A program made the translations under genes and the position numbers. This document shows, one piece after another, positions 10,065 through 20,000 of a stretch of 64,000 nt of DNA; within the stretch, counting starts at the first letter, position 1, and every line of letters starts with the position of its first letter. A model generated the notes under the pieces. It was not told the origin of the DNA, made no database searches, and saw only the letters and a program-made list of their open reading frames with translations. Source of the DNA: Thermoanaerobacter pseudethanolicus ATCC 33223 (GTDB lineage Bacteria; Bacillota; Thermoanaerobacteria; Thermoanaerobacterales; Thermoanaerobacteraceae); assembly GCF_000019085.1 (NCBI RefSeq), contig NC_010321.1:310001-374000 (forward strand), given 5' to 3'.

Positions 10065-10378
10065 TTCTTTTAATGCAGGAAGCCACACTACAAAAGTTGC
10101 TTCTTTTCTCTTTTTACTGTAGATTTTGATCAACTCTTTGCTGTTGTCCACCACTTAATTCATGGGATATCTTTTTCATCAAGTATTTTTTCCTGTTCTG
10201 TTTTTTCCATTTTTTCTATTCCAAATAAGATATTTTTTCAACTGTCATGTGTGGAAATAATGCATAGTAGCAATTAGTCTTAAAATTGTACATTTACCGC
10301 TTCCACTGGGACCTAAAAGTGCTACAATCTCTCCTTTTTCAATAGATAAATTAAAGTCCTTTAATAGATAAAGGACTG
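10065..10378 (-). pseudogene. Fragments of an ABC transporter ATP-binding protein
   Basis: Read on the minus strand, 10300-10378 encodes [20 protein letters not shown] followed by [10 protein letters not shown], a Walker A region. Further on comes [11 protein letters not shown] (Q-loop region), and at about 10140-10170 the ABC signature LSGGQQQRV. Stops and frame changes separate the pieces, and Walker B, D and H loops are missing. The spacing between parts is shorter than in an intact gene. The motifs point to the CysA/PotA/ModC group. A last scrap near 10062-10115 (EATFVVWLPALKE) looks like the end of a histidine kinase. The gene is dead and joined to another broken gene on the same strand. 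Confidence 0.75.
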
Positions 10379-10380
10379 CA

Positions 10381-10995
10381 CTAATAAGCATAATTGAACA
10401 TTAATTCTATCTCCTTTGAAGTTTTAGGTCTCGATATATAATAACCTTGTATTTTGTCACAACCCCATTCCTTTAGCATACTAAGCTGTTCCTCTGTTTC
10501 TACCCCTTCCGCTACGACTTCATAGTTCATTTCCTTTGAGATATACAAAATTCCCTTAATTAATGTTTTTACTTTGTTTTCGTCAATCCTGTCAATAAGG
10601 CTTTTGTCCATCTTAATAGTGCTTATAGGAAACTCTATCATGTTTATTAAGGAAGAATATCCAACTCCAAAATCATCTAGCGAAATCTTTATTCCCCTTC
10701 TTAAAAATTCGTCTATTTTATTTACCCTTTGCTCTTTAATATCTAATATTTGAGTTTCAGTAAATTCTATGCCGATGAGATTTGATGGTATATTGTATTT
10801 ACTAATAAGCTCATCAAATTTAAAGAAAAACTCATCGTCCCTAAGCTGAAGGGGAGAAACATTGATGTTAACCTTAAGCTCGATACCCTTATTCCGCCAA
10901 TCTTTTATTTGTTTAAAAATATCTTCAATAATAAAAATACCAAATTCTTTGATAAGACATACGCCTGATAGATGAACGCGATCGTGATACCTGGA
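10381..10995 (-). pseudogene. EAL-domain (c-di-GMP phosphodiesterase) gene, 5'-truncated
   Basis: About 195 residues of an EAL domain are readable on the minus strand. Motifs present are NINVSPLQL, IEFTETQIL, SLDDFGVGYSSL, the substrate loop through IKMDKSLID, VAEGVETEEQ and the C-terminal GYYISRPKT. The first strand with the actual EAL motif and the preceding GGDEF or sensor part are missing; upstream of LIKEFGIFIIEDIF the frame turns into unrelated sequence around 10990. Without the first metal ligand the product cannot hydrolyse c-di-GMP, so I call it a pseudogene although the remaining frame is intact. It lies next to the broken ABC ATPase and phage-type genes, indicating a rearranged region. 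Confidence 0.75.
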
Positions 10996-11163
10996 AAGTA
11001 GTAGGATTTGAAGCAAAGCAAGCTCTTAGCACTTTTGAGGAATTTACCTACAAAAGGCGCATTTACATTTTTTATTTTTTATATAAACTTGTTAATTTTC
11101 TTTGCATATTATATGATTATGATAGAAGAATTTACAAAATTTATTTTAATGGTGGTGAGTGAA

Positions 11164-11823
11164 GTGCTCATAGCTATTGATCCAGGTCACGGAGGGAAAG
11201 ATCCGGGAGCAGTGGTTGAAAACTATAAGGAAAAAGACTTAAATCTAGATATCGCTTTAAAATTAAGGGAGATTTTATTGGACAAAAATATAAGCGTGAT
11301 TATGACAAGAGATAAAGATGAAACTGTAGATTTGCAACAAAGGTGTGATATTGCTAATAAGAACAAAGTAGACTACTTTATTTCAATTCATTGCAATAGT
11401 TTTAAGGACCCTACTGCAAATGGTACGGAAACTTATGCATATCCGGGAAGCATTGTAGGCCAAAATTTAGCTCAATATGTCCAAAATGAGATAGTAGAAA
11501 TGTTAAAAACGGCGAATAGGGGGGTAAAGTATGCAACTTTTTATGTTTTAAAACACACCGTAATGCCAGCAATATTGGTTGAAACAGCTTTTATGTCAAA
11601 TCCGCAAAATTTAGATTTGCTTTTACACAGACCAGATATTTTTGCACAGGCGATTTCAAATGGGATAATTAAATTTTTAGAAAGTATAAATTATCAACAA
11701 ACTGATGATATTAAAAAATTGCGCAGGAAAGGGATTATAAATGAGCATTATGATCCTAAAAGTTTTGTCACATGGGGAGAATTTGCTTCTGTTATAATAA
11801 AAATATTGGGGGGAACAAAATGA
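11164..11823 (+). CDS. N-acetylmuramoyl-L-alanine amidase (Amidase_3), phage-endolysin-like
   Basis: The protein has 219 residues. The catalytic domain starts at once with IAIDPGHGGKDPGA (zinc His), then the conserved Glu in YKEKDLNL, SIHCNS (zinc His) and the catalytic Glu in VETAFMSN. The C-terminal ~40 residues (IKKLRRKGIINEHYDPKSF, then VTWGEFASVI) resemble the tail module of Clostridial prophage endolysins. It cleaves the amide between MurNAc and the stem peptide. GTG 11164 is preferred, with GGTGGTGAG just upstream and the fold beginning two residues later; the longer frame from 11008 would add an unlikely hydrophobic leader. ATGA overlap couples it to a holin gene. Confidence 0.85.
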   Translation: MLIAIDPGHGGKDPGAVVENYKEKDLNLDIALKLREILLDKNISVIMTRDKDETVDLQQRCDIANKNKVDYFISIHCNSFKDPTANGTETYAYPGSIVGQNLAQYVQNEIVEMLKTANRGVKYATFYVLKHTVMPAILVETAFMSNPQNLDLLLHRPDIFAQAISNGIIKFLESINYQQTDDIKKLRRKGIINEHYDPKSFVTWGEFASVIIKILGGTK

Positions 11824-12158
11824 GAGATTTGATTATGACAATTTTGACTGCTGGTGTTCAACTTGGTATAATGGTCGTGCTTGGATATTTGATTGATTAT
11901 TTAAATACCAAAATTGGTATGGAAAAAATGAAAAGATATTACGAAATTGCAAAAACTTTTGTGCAAGCAGTAGAACAACAAATAGGGCCTGGCAAAGGAC
12001 CAGATAAGAAAACAGAAGTTTTTAATTTATTAAAGAAAGTGATTGGCAATAAGTTGACAGATGAAGAGATAGATAAATTAATAGAAGCGGCAGTTTTTGA
12101 AATGAATTATATATTGAAATTGAAAGGTCTAGAAAAGCAAGCTGAAGTGAATAAGTAA
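11820..12158 (+). CDS. Phage-type holin, LLH family
   Basis: This 112-residue protein has one N-terminal membrane helix (residues ~4-26) followed by a long amphipathic, charged region with the conserved patch YEIAKTFVQAVEQQIGPGKG and a C-terminal helix ending in Lys/Glu. I recall this layout for the LLH family of phage holins. It would form membrane lesions allowing the amidase out. Its ATG overlaps the amidase stop (ATGA), with a G-rich ribosome site. No other phage structural gene is present, so the pair is a phage remnant or a domesticated lysis cassette. Confidence 0.75.
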   Translation: MRDLIMTILTAGVQLGIMVVLGYLIDYLNTKIGMEKMKRYYEIAKTFVQAVEQQIGPGKGPDKKTEVFNLLKKVIGNKLTDEEIDKLIEAAVFEMNYILKLKGLEKQAEVNK

Positions 12159-12188
12159 AAGCGCTCCATTAGGAGTGCTTTTGTTTTT
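12157..12188 (+). terminator. Terminator after the amidase-holin pair
   Basis: AAAAGCGCTCC-ATTA-GGAGTGCTTTT with one G-T pair, followed by TTGTTTTT. It isolates the lysis pair from the next gene. Confidence 0.85.
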
Positions 12189-12345
12189 ATCACCTATTAC
12201 TAATCAAAATTGCAAGAATGCGATTCAAAAATTTCATCAATGTAAAAGATTACAGAAGATATGTGCGCAAAAGAACGATATTATGACAAAAAGTTCGGAA
12301 TGTAGATACATACTAAAAATTATTTTGCAAATTTTATTATTCAAA

Positions 12346-12374
12346 TTGCAAACTTGAAAAATTTTTTGTATAAT
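12346..12374 (+). promoter_or_regulatory. Promoter of the P-loop protein gene at 12408
   Basis: TTGCAA at 12346-12351 and TATAAT at 12369-12374 with 17 bp spacing, 33 bp ahead of the ATG. The preceding 150 bp hold nothing else recognisable. Confidence 0.6.
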
Positions 12375-12407
12375 ATTCTTATACTTATTATTGTGAGGTG
12401 GTATAAG

Positions 12408-14309
12408 ATGGACTTTTCTCTCATTACTAATAAGGAAACAATGGAAATTATAAGTAAAATGAGCCTACCAGAAGAAGTAGAGGAAATATTAAAAAAGTGT
12501 CCTAAAATAACAATTCCAGAAAGTAGACAACATCTTCTTGAAATTTCTGTTGGGGGGAATAATGACTTTTTTGAAGTTTTTTATGATGTTCCAGGGAAAG
12601 GAAAAGTATTAGAAGCCACCGTGGCAAGATGTAAAAACGGATTAGCAGTTAATTATCCTGAGCCTTATATGAGAAGGAGAGAGCCAGACTGTCTCGTCGT
12701 TGCCGATAATGGGGAGACAGATAAGCCAAGATTTATGGAAAGATATAAATACGATTTTGAGGAGTTAAGACAGAAGACTTTTGAATGGTTAAAAGATCAG
12801 AATTTAATTGTTATGCCTTTTATGGCCGGTGGTGAAGAATACGGCTATCCTTCGCTTTTATTGGCACCCGAAAATGCTGGTTTCTTTGCTACAGCTCTTG
12901 CAGATATTCAAGGATTTATACCTAAAAAGGAAATACCGGAAGGTTTTACTCCGAAAGCAATAGTATATTCAGCTCCTCCATTTAGGCATACCCACTTTAA
13001 TGGAAAGCAAGTAGTTGTACACAACCGCTTAGAGAATCTTTATGAACTTTTTTCGTATAACTTGTATCCTGGCCCAAGTGCAAAAAAAGGAATATATGGA
13101 GTACTCTTAACAATGGGAGAAAAAGAAGGGTGGATTACTGCTCATGCTTCTGCAGTAAGAATAATTACTCCTTATGACAATATATTGACTATTATGCATG
13201 AGGGTGCCAGCGGTGGCGGAAAGAGTGAAATGTTGGAACAGATTCATAGAGAACCTGATGGTTCTATAAAGGTAGGACGCAATTTAGTAACAGGGGATGA
13301 AATATATGTAGAGTTGAAAGAGGCTTGTGAGTTGCAGCCTGTAACTGACGATATGGCCTTATGTCATCCTAAATTGCAGCAAGGCAAAAAGTTGGTTATA
13401 AAAGATGCAGAAAAAGGTTGGTTTATACGTGTAGATCATATGAATGAATATGGAACAGACCCTCATTTTGAAAAGTTATGTATCTATCCTAAAGAGCCTT
13501 TAATCTTTTTAAACATAGACGGAGTGCCTAAATCCACTTGTCTTATATGGGAACATATTATGGATGCACCTGGCAAACCTTGTCCTAATCCTCGTGTAGT
13601 TATGCCAAAAAGATTTATGCCAAATGTAGTTGATGAACCTGTAGAAGTGGATGTAAGAAGTTTTGGTGTGAGGACTCCGCCCTCCTCAAAGGAAAAACCA
13701 TCATATGGGATAATAGGTATGTTACATTTGTTACCACCTGCTCTTGCTTGGTTGTGGAGACTAGTGGCGCCGAGAGGTCATGCAAATCCCAGCATTGTAG
13801 AAACTGAAGGGCTTCAAAGTGAAGGAGTAGGCTCATATTGGCCTTTTGCAACGGGGAAAAGAGTAACCCATGCAAATCTCTTGCTCCAACAGATTATAAA
13901 TACGCCTGGTACTCGATACATTCTTGTTCCAAATCAACACATAGGTGTATGGAAAGTTGGATTTATGCCTGAATGGATAGCTCGTGAATATCTTGCAAGA
14001 AGAGGAAGCGTGAGATTCAGGCCAGACCAAATTACACCAGCGAGAAGTAGTCTCTTAGGTTATGCTTTAAATACATTAAAAATAAACGGAAGCTTTATTC
14101 CTCGTGAATTACTGCAAGTCAACAAGCAGCCAGAAGTGGGAGATGAAGGATATGACAAGGGTGCAGAGATGTTAAATGAATTTTTCAAAAGAGAATTAAA
14201 ACAATTTTTAGTACCTGAACTTGATCCCCTCGGCAGAAAGATTATTGAAACGTGTTTAGAAAATGGAACTTTAGAGGACTATATAAAACTTTTAGGAGAT
14301 TATAGATAA
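12408..14309 (+). CDS. Uncharacterised protein with HPrK/PEPCK-like P-loop (DUF4914-type)
   Basis: The protein has 633 residues and is soluble, with no signal peptide. The clearest motif is GASGGGKSEM at residues ~266-275, a P-loop of the form seen in HPr kinase and PEP carboxykinase (GxSGxGKSE/T) followed by an acidic/His-rich stretch (EQIHREPDG, DEIYVELKE). Other strongly patterned blocks are ARCKNGLAVNYPEPYMRRREPD, split here as the N-terminal substrate-like block, CPNPRVVMPKRFMP, and GVGSYWPFATGKRVTHANLL. From memory it matches the family named DUF4914; its reaction is not known to me. A kinase or phospho-transfer role is inferred from the P-loop only. GAGGTGG precedes ATG 12408. It is monocistronic, with its own promoter and terminator. 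Confidence 0.75.
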   Translation: MDFSLITNKETMEIISKMSLPEEVEEILKKCPKITIPESRQHLLEISVGGNNDFFEVFYDVPGKGKVLEATVARCKNGLAVNYPEPYMRRREPDCLVVADNGETDKPRFMERYKYDFEELRQKTFEWLKDQNLIVMPFMAGGEEYGYPSLLLAPENAGFFATALADIQGFIPKKEIPEGFTPKAIVYSAPPFRHTHFNGKQVVVHNRLENLYELFSYNLYPGPSAKKGIYGVLLTMGEKEGWITAHASAVRIITPYDNILTIMHEGASGGGKSEMLEQIHREPDGSIKVGRNLVTGDEIYVELKEACELQPVTDDMALCHPKLQQGKKLVIKDAEKGWFIRVDHMNEYGTDPHFEKLCIYPKEPLIFLNIDGVPKSTCLIWEHIMDAPGKPCPNPRVVMPKRFMPNVVDEPVEVDVRSFGVRTPPSSKEKPSYGIIGMLHLLPPALAWLWRLVAPRGHANPSIVETEGLQSEGVGSYWPFATGKRVTHANLLLQQIINTPGTRYILVPNQHIGVWKVGFMPEWIAREYLARRGSVRFRPDQITPARSSLLGYALNTLKINGSFIPRELLQVNKQPEVGDEGYDKGAEMLNEFFKRELKQFLVPELDPLGRKIIETCLENGTLEDYIKLLGDYR

Positions 14310-14320
14310 ATTGAAAGAGA

Positions 14321-14358
14321 AAAGAGCCTGTACTAAGTTGTATGGGCTCTTTTTTTGT
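14321..14358 (+). terminator. Terminator of the P-loop protein gene
   Basis: AAAGAGCC at 14321-14328 pairs with GGCTCTTT at 14345-14352, followed by a run of seven T. The palindromic element begins directly after it. Confidence 0.8.
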
Positions 14359-14599
14359 GGTTCTTTGTCAAGAGTTGGGGTGGGTATTTTTCTGAATGCC
14401 GCCCTTTAGTTTTAAACTGAAATATGTAATCGTTGTGTCAGCTTTCAGAAATTTTGTGATATAATTGGTATGCACTTATTCTGATGCTTCTTTTTGATAA
14501 ATTTTGTTATTTAACCAATTTTATTATAACAGGCATTCAGAATAAGTGCGCTATTTTTTATGGATGATTTTTATCCACCCCAACATTTGTTAGAGAACC
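14359..14599. mobile_element. MITE-like element, 241 bp, with ~25-bp terminal inverted repeats
   Basis: The left end GGTTCTTTGTCAAGAG continues into TTGGGGTGG; the right end, reverse-complemented, reads GGTTCTCTAACAAATG continuing into TTGGGGTGG. The two share about 18 of 25 positions. Internally GCACTTATTCTGATGC (14472-14487) pairs with GCATTCAGAATAAGTGC (14534-14550), and TCTGAATGCC (14391-14400) is repeated inverted at 14532-14541. There is no ORF. It sits between a terminator and the end of kbl. Terminal repeats beginning GG and AT-rich flanks recall ISL3-type elements, but no target duplication is evident, so family assignment is open. Confidence 0.65.
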
Positions 14600-14606
14600 A
14601 AATTTT

Positions 14607-15794
14607 TTAAATTATATTCAATTGTTTTCCGACTTTTTCAAAAGCTTTTAAGGCAGCGTCTAAGTCTTCTTTTGTATGGGCAGCTGTTACAATTGTTCTT
14701 ACTCTGGCTTTGTTTTTAGGTACAGTTGGATATACTATTCCTTGCGCGAAAACTCCTTCTTCAAAGAGTTTTCTGCTAAATTCGAGAGCTTTAGTTTCTT
14801 CGCCTATTATTACAGGGGTGATAGGTGTTTCACTCTTGCCGGTATCAAAACCTAAAGATTTTAACTTTTCTTTGAAATATTTTGCGTTATCCCACAGCTT
14901 GCGAGTGAGAGCATCACTTTCACTTAAAATATTTATAGCTTCTATTGATGCTGCAACTGCCGCAGGAGGTAGAGCTGTACTGAAGAGGAAGGGTCTGCCT
15001 CTATGATTTAGCCATTCTATAAGCTCTCTTTTGCCAGCTACATATCCTCCAACAACTCCGATTGCTTTGGAAAGTGTGCCTATTTGTATATCAATTCTTC
15101 CGTGTAAGTTGAAATGGTCAGCAGAGCCTCTTCCGCTTTCACCTAAAACGCCACTGGCATGTGCGTCATCTACATAAGTTATTGCACTGTATTTTTCTGC
15201 CAATTTCACTATTTCGGGGAGTTTCGCTATATCGCCATCCATGCTGAATACTCCGTCAGTTATTATCATTTTGACTCTGTATTTATCTTTTACTTCTTTT
15301 AATACTCTTTCTAGGTCCTCCATGTCACTGTGTTTGTATATTACCACATCTGCTCGGCTTAATCTGCAGCCATCGATGATACTGGCGTGGTTTAATTCGT
15401 CACTTATTATGACGTCTCCTTTGTCAACAACTGCTTGAATGACGCCCATGTTTGCTGTAAAACCTGATTGGAAAGTGAGAACTGCTTCTTCTCTTTTAAA
15501 TTCAGCTAATTTTCTTTCAAGTTCTTCGTGAATTGTCATGTTTCCTATTATCGTTCTTACGGCGCCAGCACCAACTCCCCATTTTTCAATAGCTTCTATT
15601 GCGGCTTTTTTTAACCGCGGATGATTTGCAAGGCCGAGGTAGTTGTTTGAAGAAAGGTTTATAACTTCCTTTCCATCGATTATAGAACGGGGGCCAGAGG
15701 GACTTTCAAGGACAGTTAATTTTCTATACACACCTGCTTTTTTGAGTTCTTCCAGCTTTTCTTTTATAAAGTCAAGGTCATGAATGCTTGACAT
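14607..15794 (-). CDS. kbl: Glycine C-acetyltransferase (2-amino-3-ketobutyrate CoA ligase)
   Basis: The protein has 395 residues and is a PLP-dependent alpha-oxoamine synthase. It shows [18 protein letters not shown], the PLP stacking region [21 protein letters not shown], and the Schiff-base lysine in [12 protein letters not shown]. The reaction is 2-amino-3-ketobutyrate plus CoA to glycine plus acetyl-CoA. ATG 15794 has AAAAGGAGG upstream; the longer in-frame extension lacks conservation with the family start. It follows tdh by 19 bp on the same strand, so both act in sequence: threonine is oxidised by Tdh and the unstable ketone is cleaved by Kbl. BioF is the main alternative, but the context favours Kbl. 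Confidence 0.93.
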   Translation of the reverse strand: MSSIHDLDFIKEKLEELKKAGVYRKLTVLESPSGPRSIIDGKEVINLSSNNYLGLANHPRLKKAAIEAIEKWGVGAGAVRTIIGNMTIHEELERKLAEFKREEAVLTFQSGFTANMGVIQAVVDKGDVIISDELNHASIIDGCRLSRADVVIYKHSDMEDLERVLKEVKDKYRVKMIITDGVFSMDGDIAKLPEIVKLAEKYSAITYVDDAHASGVLGESGRGSADHFNLHGRIDIQIGTLSKAIGVVGGYVAGKRELIEWLNHRGRPFLFSTALPPAAVAASIEAINILSESDALTRKLWDNAKYFKEKLKSLGFDTGKSETPITPVIIGEETKALEFSRKLFEEGVFAQGIVYPTVPKNKARVRTIVTAAHTKEDLDAALKAFEKVGKQLNII

Positions 15795-15813
15795 ATTAAA
15801 AACCTCCTTTTGT

Positions 15814-16860
15814 TTATGGATATAATACAACTTTGCCACATTGGCCTTTTATCATTAGTTCCATCCCTTTTTGGTATTCAGTGAGAGGGAAGGTATGGGT
15901 GATTATTGGCTTTAATGCATCTTTTAATCCTGAGCGCAATAAACCTTTTACTTGGTACCAAGTATCGTACATTCGCCTTCCTGTGATGCCGTGTATAGTT
16001 ATGCCTTTAAAAATGACATCATTGGTTATGTCTATAGGGACTTCATTGTCAGGAAGACCTAAAATAGACATTCTTCCGCCTTTTGCGATATATTTAAGAC
16101 CTTGCCTTATTGCAATCGAGCTTCCAGAGAAGTCCAATACTACATCCGCGCCGTAGCCTTCTGTTTCGCTTTTTATTATACTGACAACGTCTTCTTTAAG
16201 AGGGTTTATAACTCGTGTTGCACCTAATTTATGAGCAAGTTCCCTTCTGTATTCGACAGGTTCTATTGCAAATACAGCTGAAGCTCCTGTTGTTTTAAGA
16301 AGTGGTATCGCCATCATACCTATAGGACCGCAACCTACTACAGCGACAGTTTTTCCTACTACCTCTCCAGAAAATACTGTGTGAACGGCGTTTCCAAGGG
16401 GTTCTTGTATGGAGAGAAGTTCTAAAGGTATGTCTTTATCGTTTAGCCATACATTGCTTTCCGGGACTTTAATGTATTCTGCAAAAGCACCGTCTGTATC
16501 AACACCGAGTATGAGGGTGTTTTCGCAGATGTGGGCATTACCTGTTCTGCAAGCTTTGCATTTTCCACATACTATGTGAGTTTCCGCACTTACTAAATCT
16601 CCAACCTTTACAGATGTTACATTTTTACCTATTTCTACAACTTCTCCTACAAATTCATGTCCCATTGTCTTTGGAGGTTTTATGCGGCTTTTTGCCCATT
16701 CATTCCAAACGTAAATGTGAACGTCTGTGCCGCAAATAGATGTAGCTTTGACTTTTATTAAGACTTCATCCGGTCCTATTATTGGTATTTCTTTTTTTAT
16801 TATATCTGCACCCTCTGTGGTATGTTGTTTAACAACAGCGGTCATATATCCTTCCACCAT
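15814..16860 (-). CDS. tdh: L-threonine 3-dehydrogenase
   Basis: The protein has 348 residues and is a zinc-dependent medium-chain dehydrogenase. The catalytic zinc ligands are in [10 protein letters not shown] and GHEFVGEV, the structural zinc cysteines in [15 protein letters not shown], and the NAD-binding Gly motif is [15 protein letters not shown]. The Thr-specific HIYVWNEWA block supports Tdh over sorbitol dehydrogenase. It oxidises threonine to 2-amino-3-ketobutyrate. I use ATG 16860 because AAGGAG lies 7 bp upstream; ATG 16845 with GGAAGG ahead is a close alternative. It is the first gene of the tdh-kbl unit, transcribed divergently from the PFOR gene. Confidence 0.92.
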   Translation of the reverse strand: MVEGYMTAVVKQHTTEGADIIKKEIPIIGPDEVLIKVKATSICGTDVHIYVWNEWAKSRIKPPKTMGHEFVGEVVEIGKNVTSVKVGDLVSAETHIVCGKCKACRTGNAHICENTLILGVDTDGAFAEYIKVPESNVWLNDKDIPLELLSIQEPLGNAVHTVFSGEVVGKTVAVVGCGPIGMMAIPLLKTTGASAVFAIEPVEYRRELAHKLGATRVINPLKEDVVSIIKSETEGYGADVVLDFSGSSIAIRQGLKYIAKGGRMSILGLPDNEVPIDITNDVIFKGITIHGITGRRMYDTWYQVKGLLRSGLKDALKPIITHTFPLTEYQKGMELMIKGQCGKVVLYP

Positions 16861-17084
16861 GGACAACTCCTTTTCTTGTACACTCAACTTAATACATAAT
16901 ATATTCTATATTTTTAGAAGAATTCCTTCTTACATTACAAAAAAATTTGAAGAACTACATTTTTTCCAGAAAAGTTTCACTAAATAAAGGTGAAAAAGGC
17001 TTTAAAATGTATGATAATCCTTTTTTGTCAAATAATATATCTGAATATATGAATACAAATTTAAAATTGGTGAGGAGGAAACTT

Positions 17085-20000
17085 ATGAAAAAGTCAATGA
17101 AAACAATGGACGGAAATACAGCTGCTGCCTATGCCTCTTATGCTTTTACTGAGGTTGCAGCAATTTACCCTATTACGCCTTCTTCTCCAATGGCAGAAAA
17201 TGTCGATGAATGGGCTGCCCACGGCAAAAAGAACATATTTGGACAACCCGTGAAGGTTGTTGAAATGCAGTCAGAAGCAGGTGCTGCAGGTGCTGTCCAT
17301 GGTTCTTTAACTGCAGGCGCTTTGACAACCACATATACCGCATCACAAGGACTTCTTTTAATGATACCAAACATGTATAAAATAGCAGGAGAGCTTTTGC
17401 CGGGGGTTTTTCATGTAAGTGCCCGTGCTATTTCTGCCCATGCACTTTCTATATTTGGTGACCATCAGGATGTAATGGCAGTAAGACAAACAGGTTTTGC
17501 ACTTCTTTCTTCTTCAAATGTCCAAGAAGCTATGGATATGGGTTTTATAGCACATCTTTGCGCGATAAAATCGAGAGTACCTTTTTTGCATTTTTTCGAT
17601 GGTTTTAGAACCTCTCACGAAATGCAGAAAATAGAAGTGGTGGAATATGAGGATATTGCAAAGCTTTTGGACTTAAAAGCAGTAAAAGAGTTTAGAGATA
17701 GGGCACTTAATCCAGAACACCCTGTTGTAAGGGGTACTGCTCAAAATCCTGATATATACTTTCAGGGAAGAGAGGTAGCTAATAAATTTTATGAAAAAGT
17801 TCCCGAAATAGTGGAAGATTACATGAAAAAATTTAAAGAATTGACTGGAAGGGAATATCATCCCTTTGATTATTATGGAGCAAAGGATGCAGAGTACATA
17901 ATTGTTGCAATGGGGTCGGTGTGTGACACAATAGAAGAGACAATTGATTATTTGATGAAAAAAGGTGAAAAAGTAGGCTTAATTAAAGTGCATCTTTACA
18001 GGCCTTTTTCAGAGAAGCATTTTTTTAATGTGCTTCCTGGTACAGTAAAGAAAATCGCTGTGTTGGACAGAACAAAAGAACCTGGTTCTATAGGTGAACC
18101 GCTATATCTTGATTTGGTTAAAGCTTTTTACCACAAAGATAAGAAGCCTGTAATAGTAGGAGGAAGGTATGGCCTTGGCTCAAAAGACACAACTCCTTCT
18201 CAAATTATTGCTGTGTATGATAATTTAAAGAAAGACTATCCAAAAGATCGATTTACAATAGGAATTGTAGACGATGTAACTTATACCTCATTAGAAGAAG
18301 GTGAATTTGTAGAGACAACTCCTGAAGGCACTGTAAGCTGTAAGTTTTGGGGATTAGGCTCTGACGGTACAGTTGGTGCAAATAAATCGGCTATTAAGAT
18401 AATTGGGGACAATACAGATTTGTATGTGCAGGCATATTTTCAGTATGACAGCAAAAAATCAGGTGGAACTACTATTTCCCATTTGAGGTTTGGTAAAAAG
18501 CCGATTAAATCCAGCTATCTTGTAAATCACGCTGATTACATTGCTTGTCACAATAAATCTTTTATTTATAACTATGATGTGCTAAAAGGCCTTAAAAAAG
18601 GTGGCACCTTTGTGCTAAATTGTCCTTGGAGCAAAGAGGAACTTGATGACAAACTGCCTGCCTCAATGAAAAGATACATTGCTGAAAACAGCATCAATTT
18701 TTATATAATAGATGCAGTGTCTATTGCGCAAGAGGTAGGATTAGGTGGCAGAATAAACATGATAATGCAGACTGTGTTTTTTAAACTAATAAACATAATA
18801 CCTTTTGAAGAAGCGGTTAAGTATTTAAAAGATTCTATACAGAAAGCCTATGGCAAAAAAGGGCAGGATATAGTGGAGATGAACTTAAGAGCTGTAGATA
18901 AAAGCATAGAAGCACTTGTAAAGGTAGAAGTGCCTGAAGAGTGGAAAAACGCAAAAGAAGGGCAAAAAATTATAAAGCCAGAGCCTGATTTTGTTAAAAA
19001 CATACAAAGACCTATAGAAAGAAACGAGGGAGACCTGCTTCCTGTAAGTGCTTTTGTCGGCATGGAAGATGGCACATTTCCTACTGGCACTACCGCATAC
19101 GAAAAGCGAGGGATTGCGGTACTGATACCTGAATGGCAAATAGACAATTGCATACAGTGTAACCAGTGTTCATTTGTTTGTCCTCATGCGGTTATAAGAC
19201 CGTTTTTGTTAACTGAGAAAGAGGTAAAGAAAGCGCCGCCAACTTTCAACGTAAAAAAGGCTATAGGGAGAGGTTTAGAGGGACTTTGGTATAGGATACA
19301 GGTAAGTCCTCTTGACTGTACGGGATGTGGCAATTGTGCAGATGTGTGTCCTGCACCTACAAAGGCCCTTATAATGAAGCCTGCTGAAGAACAAATAGAA
19401 AAAGAAGCGAGAAATTGGGAGTATGCTGTGACACTTGATGTTAAAGATAATTTAGTGGATAAGACAACTTTAAAAGGCAGTCAATTTGCTAAGCCCTTAT
19501 TTGAATTTAGCGGTGCATGCCCCGGCTGCGGTGAGACACCTTATATAAAGCTTTTGACTCAGCTTTTTGGGGACAGAATGATGATAGCAAATGCTACAGG
19601 TTGTTCCTCTATTTATGGAGCAAGTGCGCCTTCTATTCCTTATACTACTAATAAAGAAGGAAAAGGGCCTGCGTGGGCTAACTCACTTTTTGAAGACAAT
19701 GCCGAATTCGGCTACGGCATGTTTTTGGCAAATAAGCAGATAAGGGAAAGGCTTAGAGATTTGATGAAAGAAGCTATAAATATGACTATTGACGATGAAT
19801 TAAAAGCCGCATTCCAAGAGTGGATTGATGGGATGGAGGATGGAGATAAATCTAAACTTGCTTCACAGAAGATATTGAATATTATAAACAAAGGTAGCTA
19901 TACAAATAATGAGATAATAAAAGAGATACTTGACAAAAAAGATTTTCTTGTAAAAAAATCTCAGTGGATAATAGGGGGAGATGGGTGGGCATATGACATT

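Noticed and set aside
12175-12357. 60-codon ORF between the holin terminator and the P-loop gene
   Set aside because: It starts inside the terminator tail, has no ribosome site and ends inside the next promoter.
12408-14309. Calling the P-loop protein a PEP carboxykinase
   Set aside because: The P-loop resembles the fold, but the PckA/PckG kinase and metal-binding motifs are not seen and the rest of the sequence is different.
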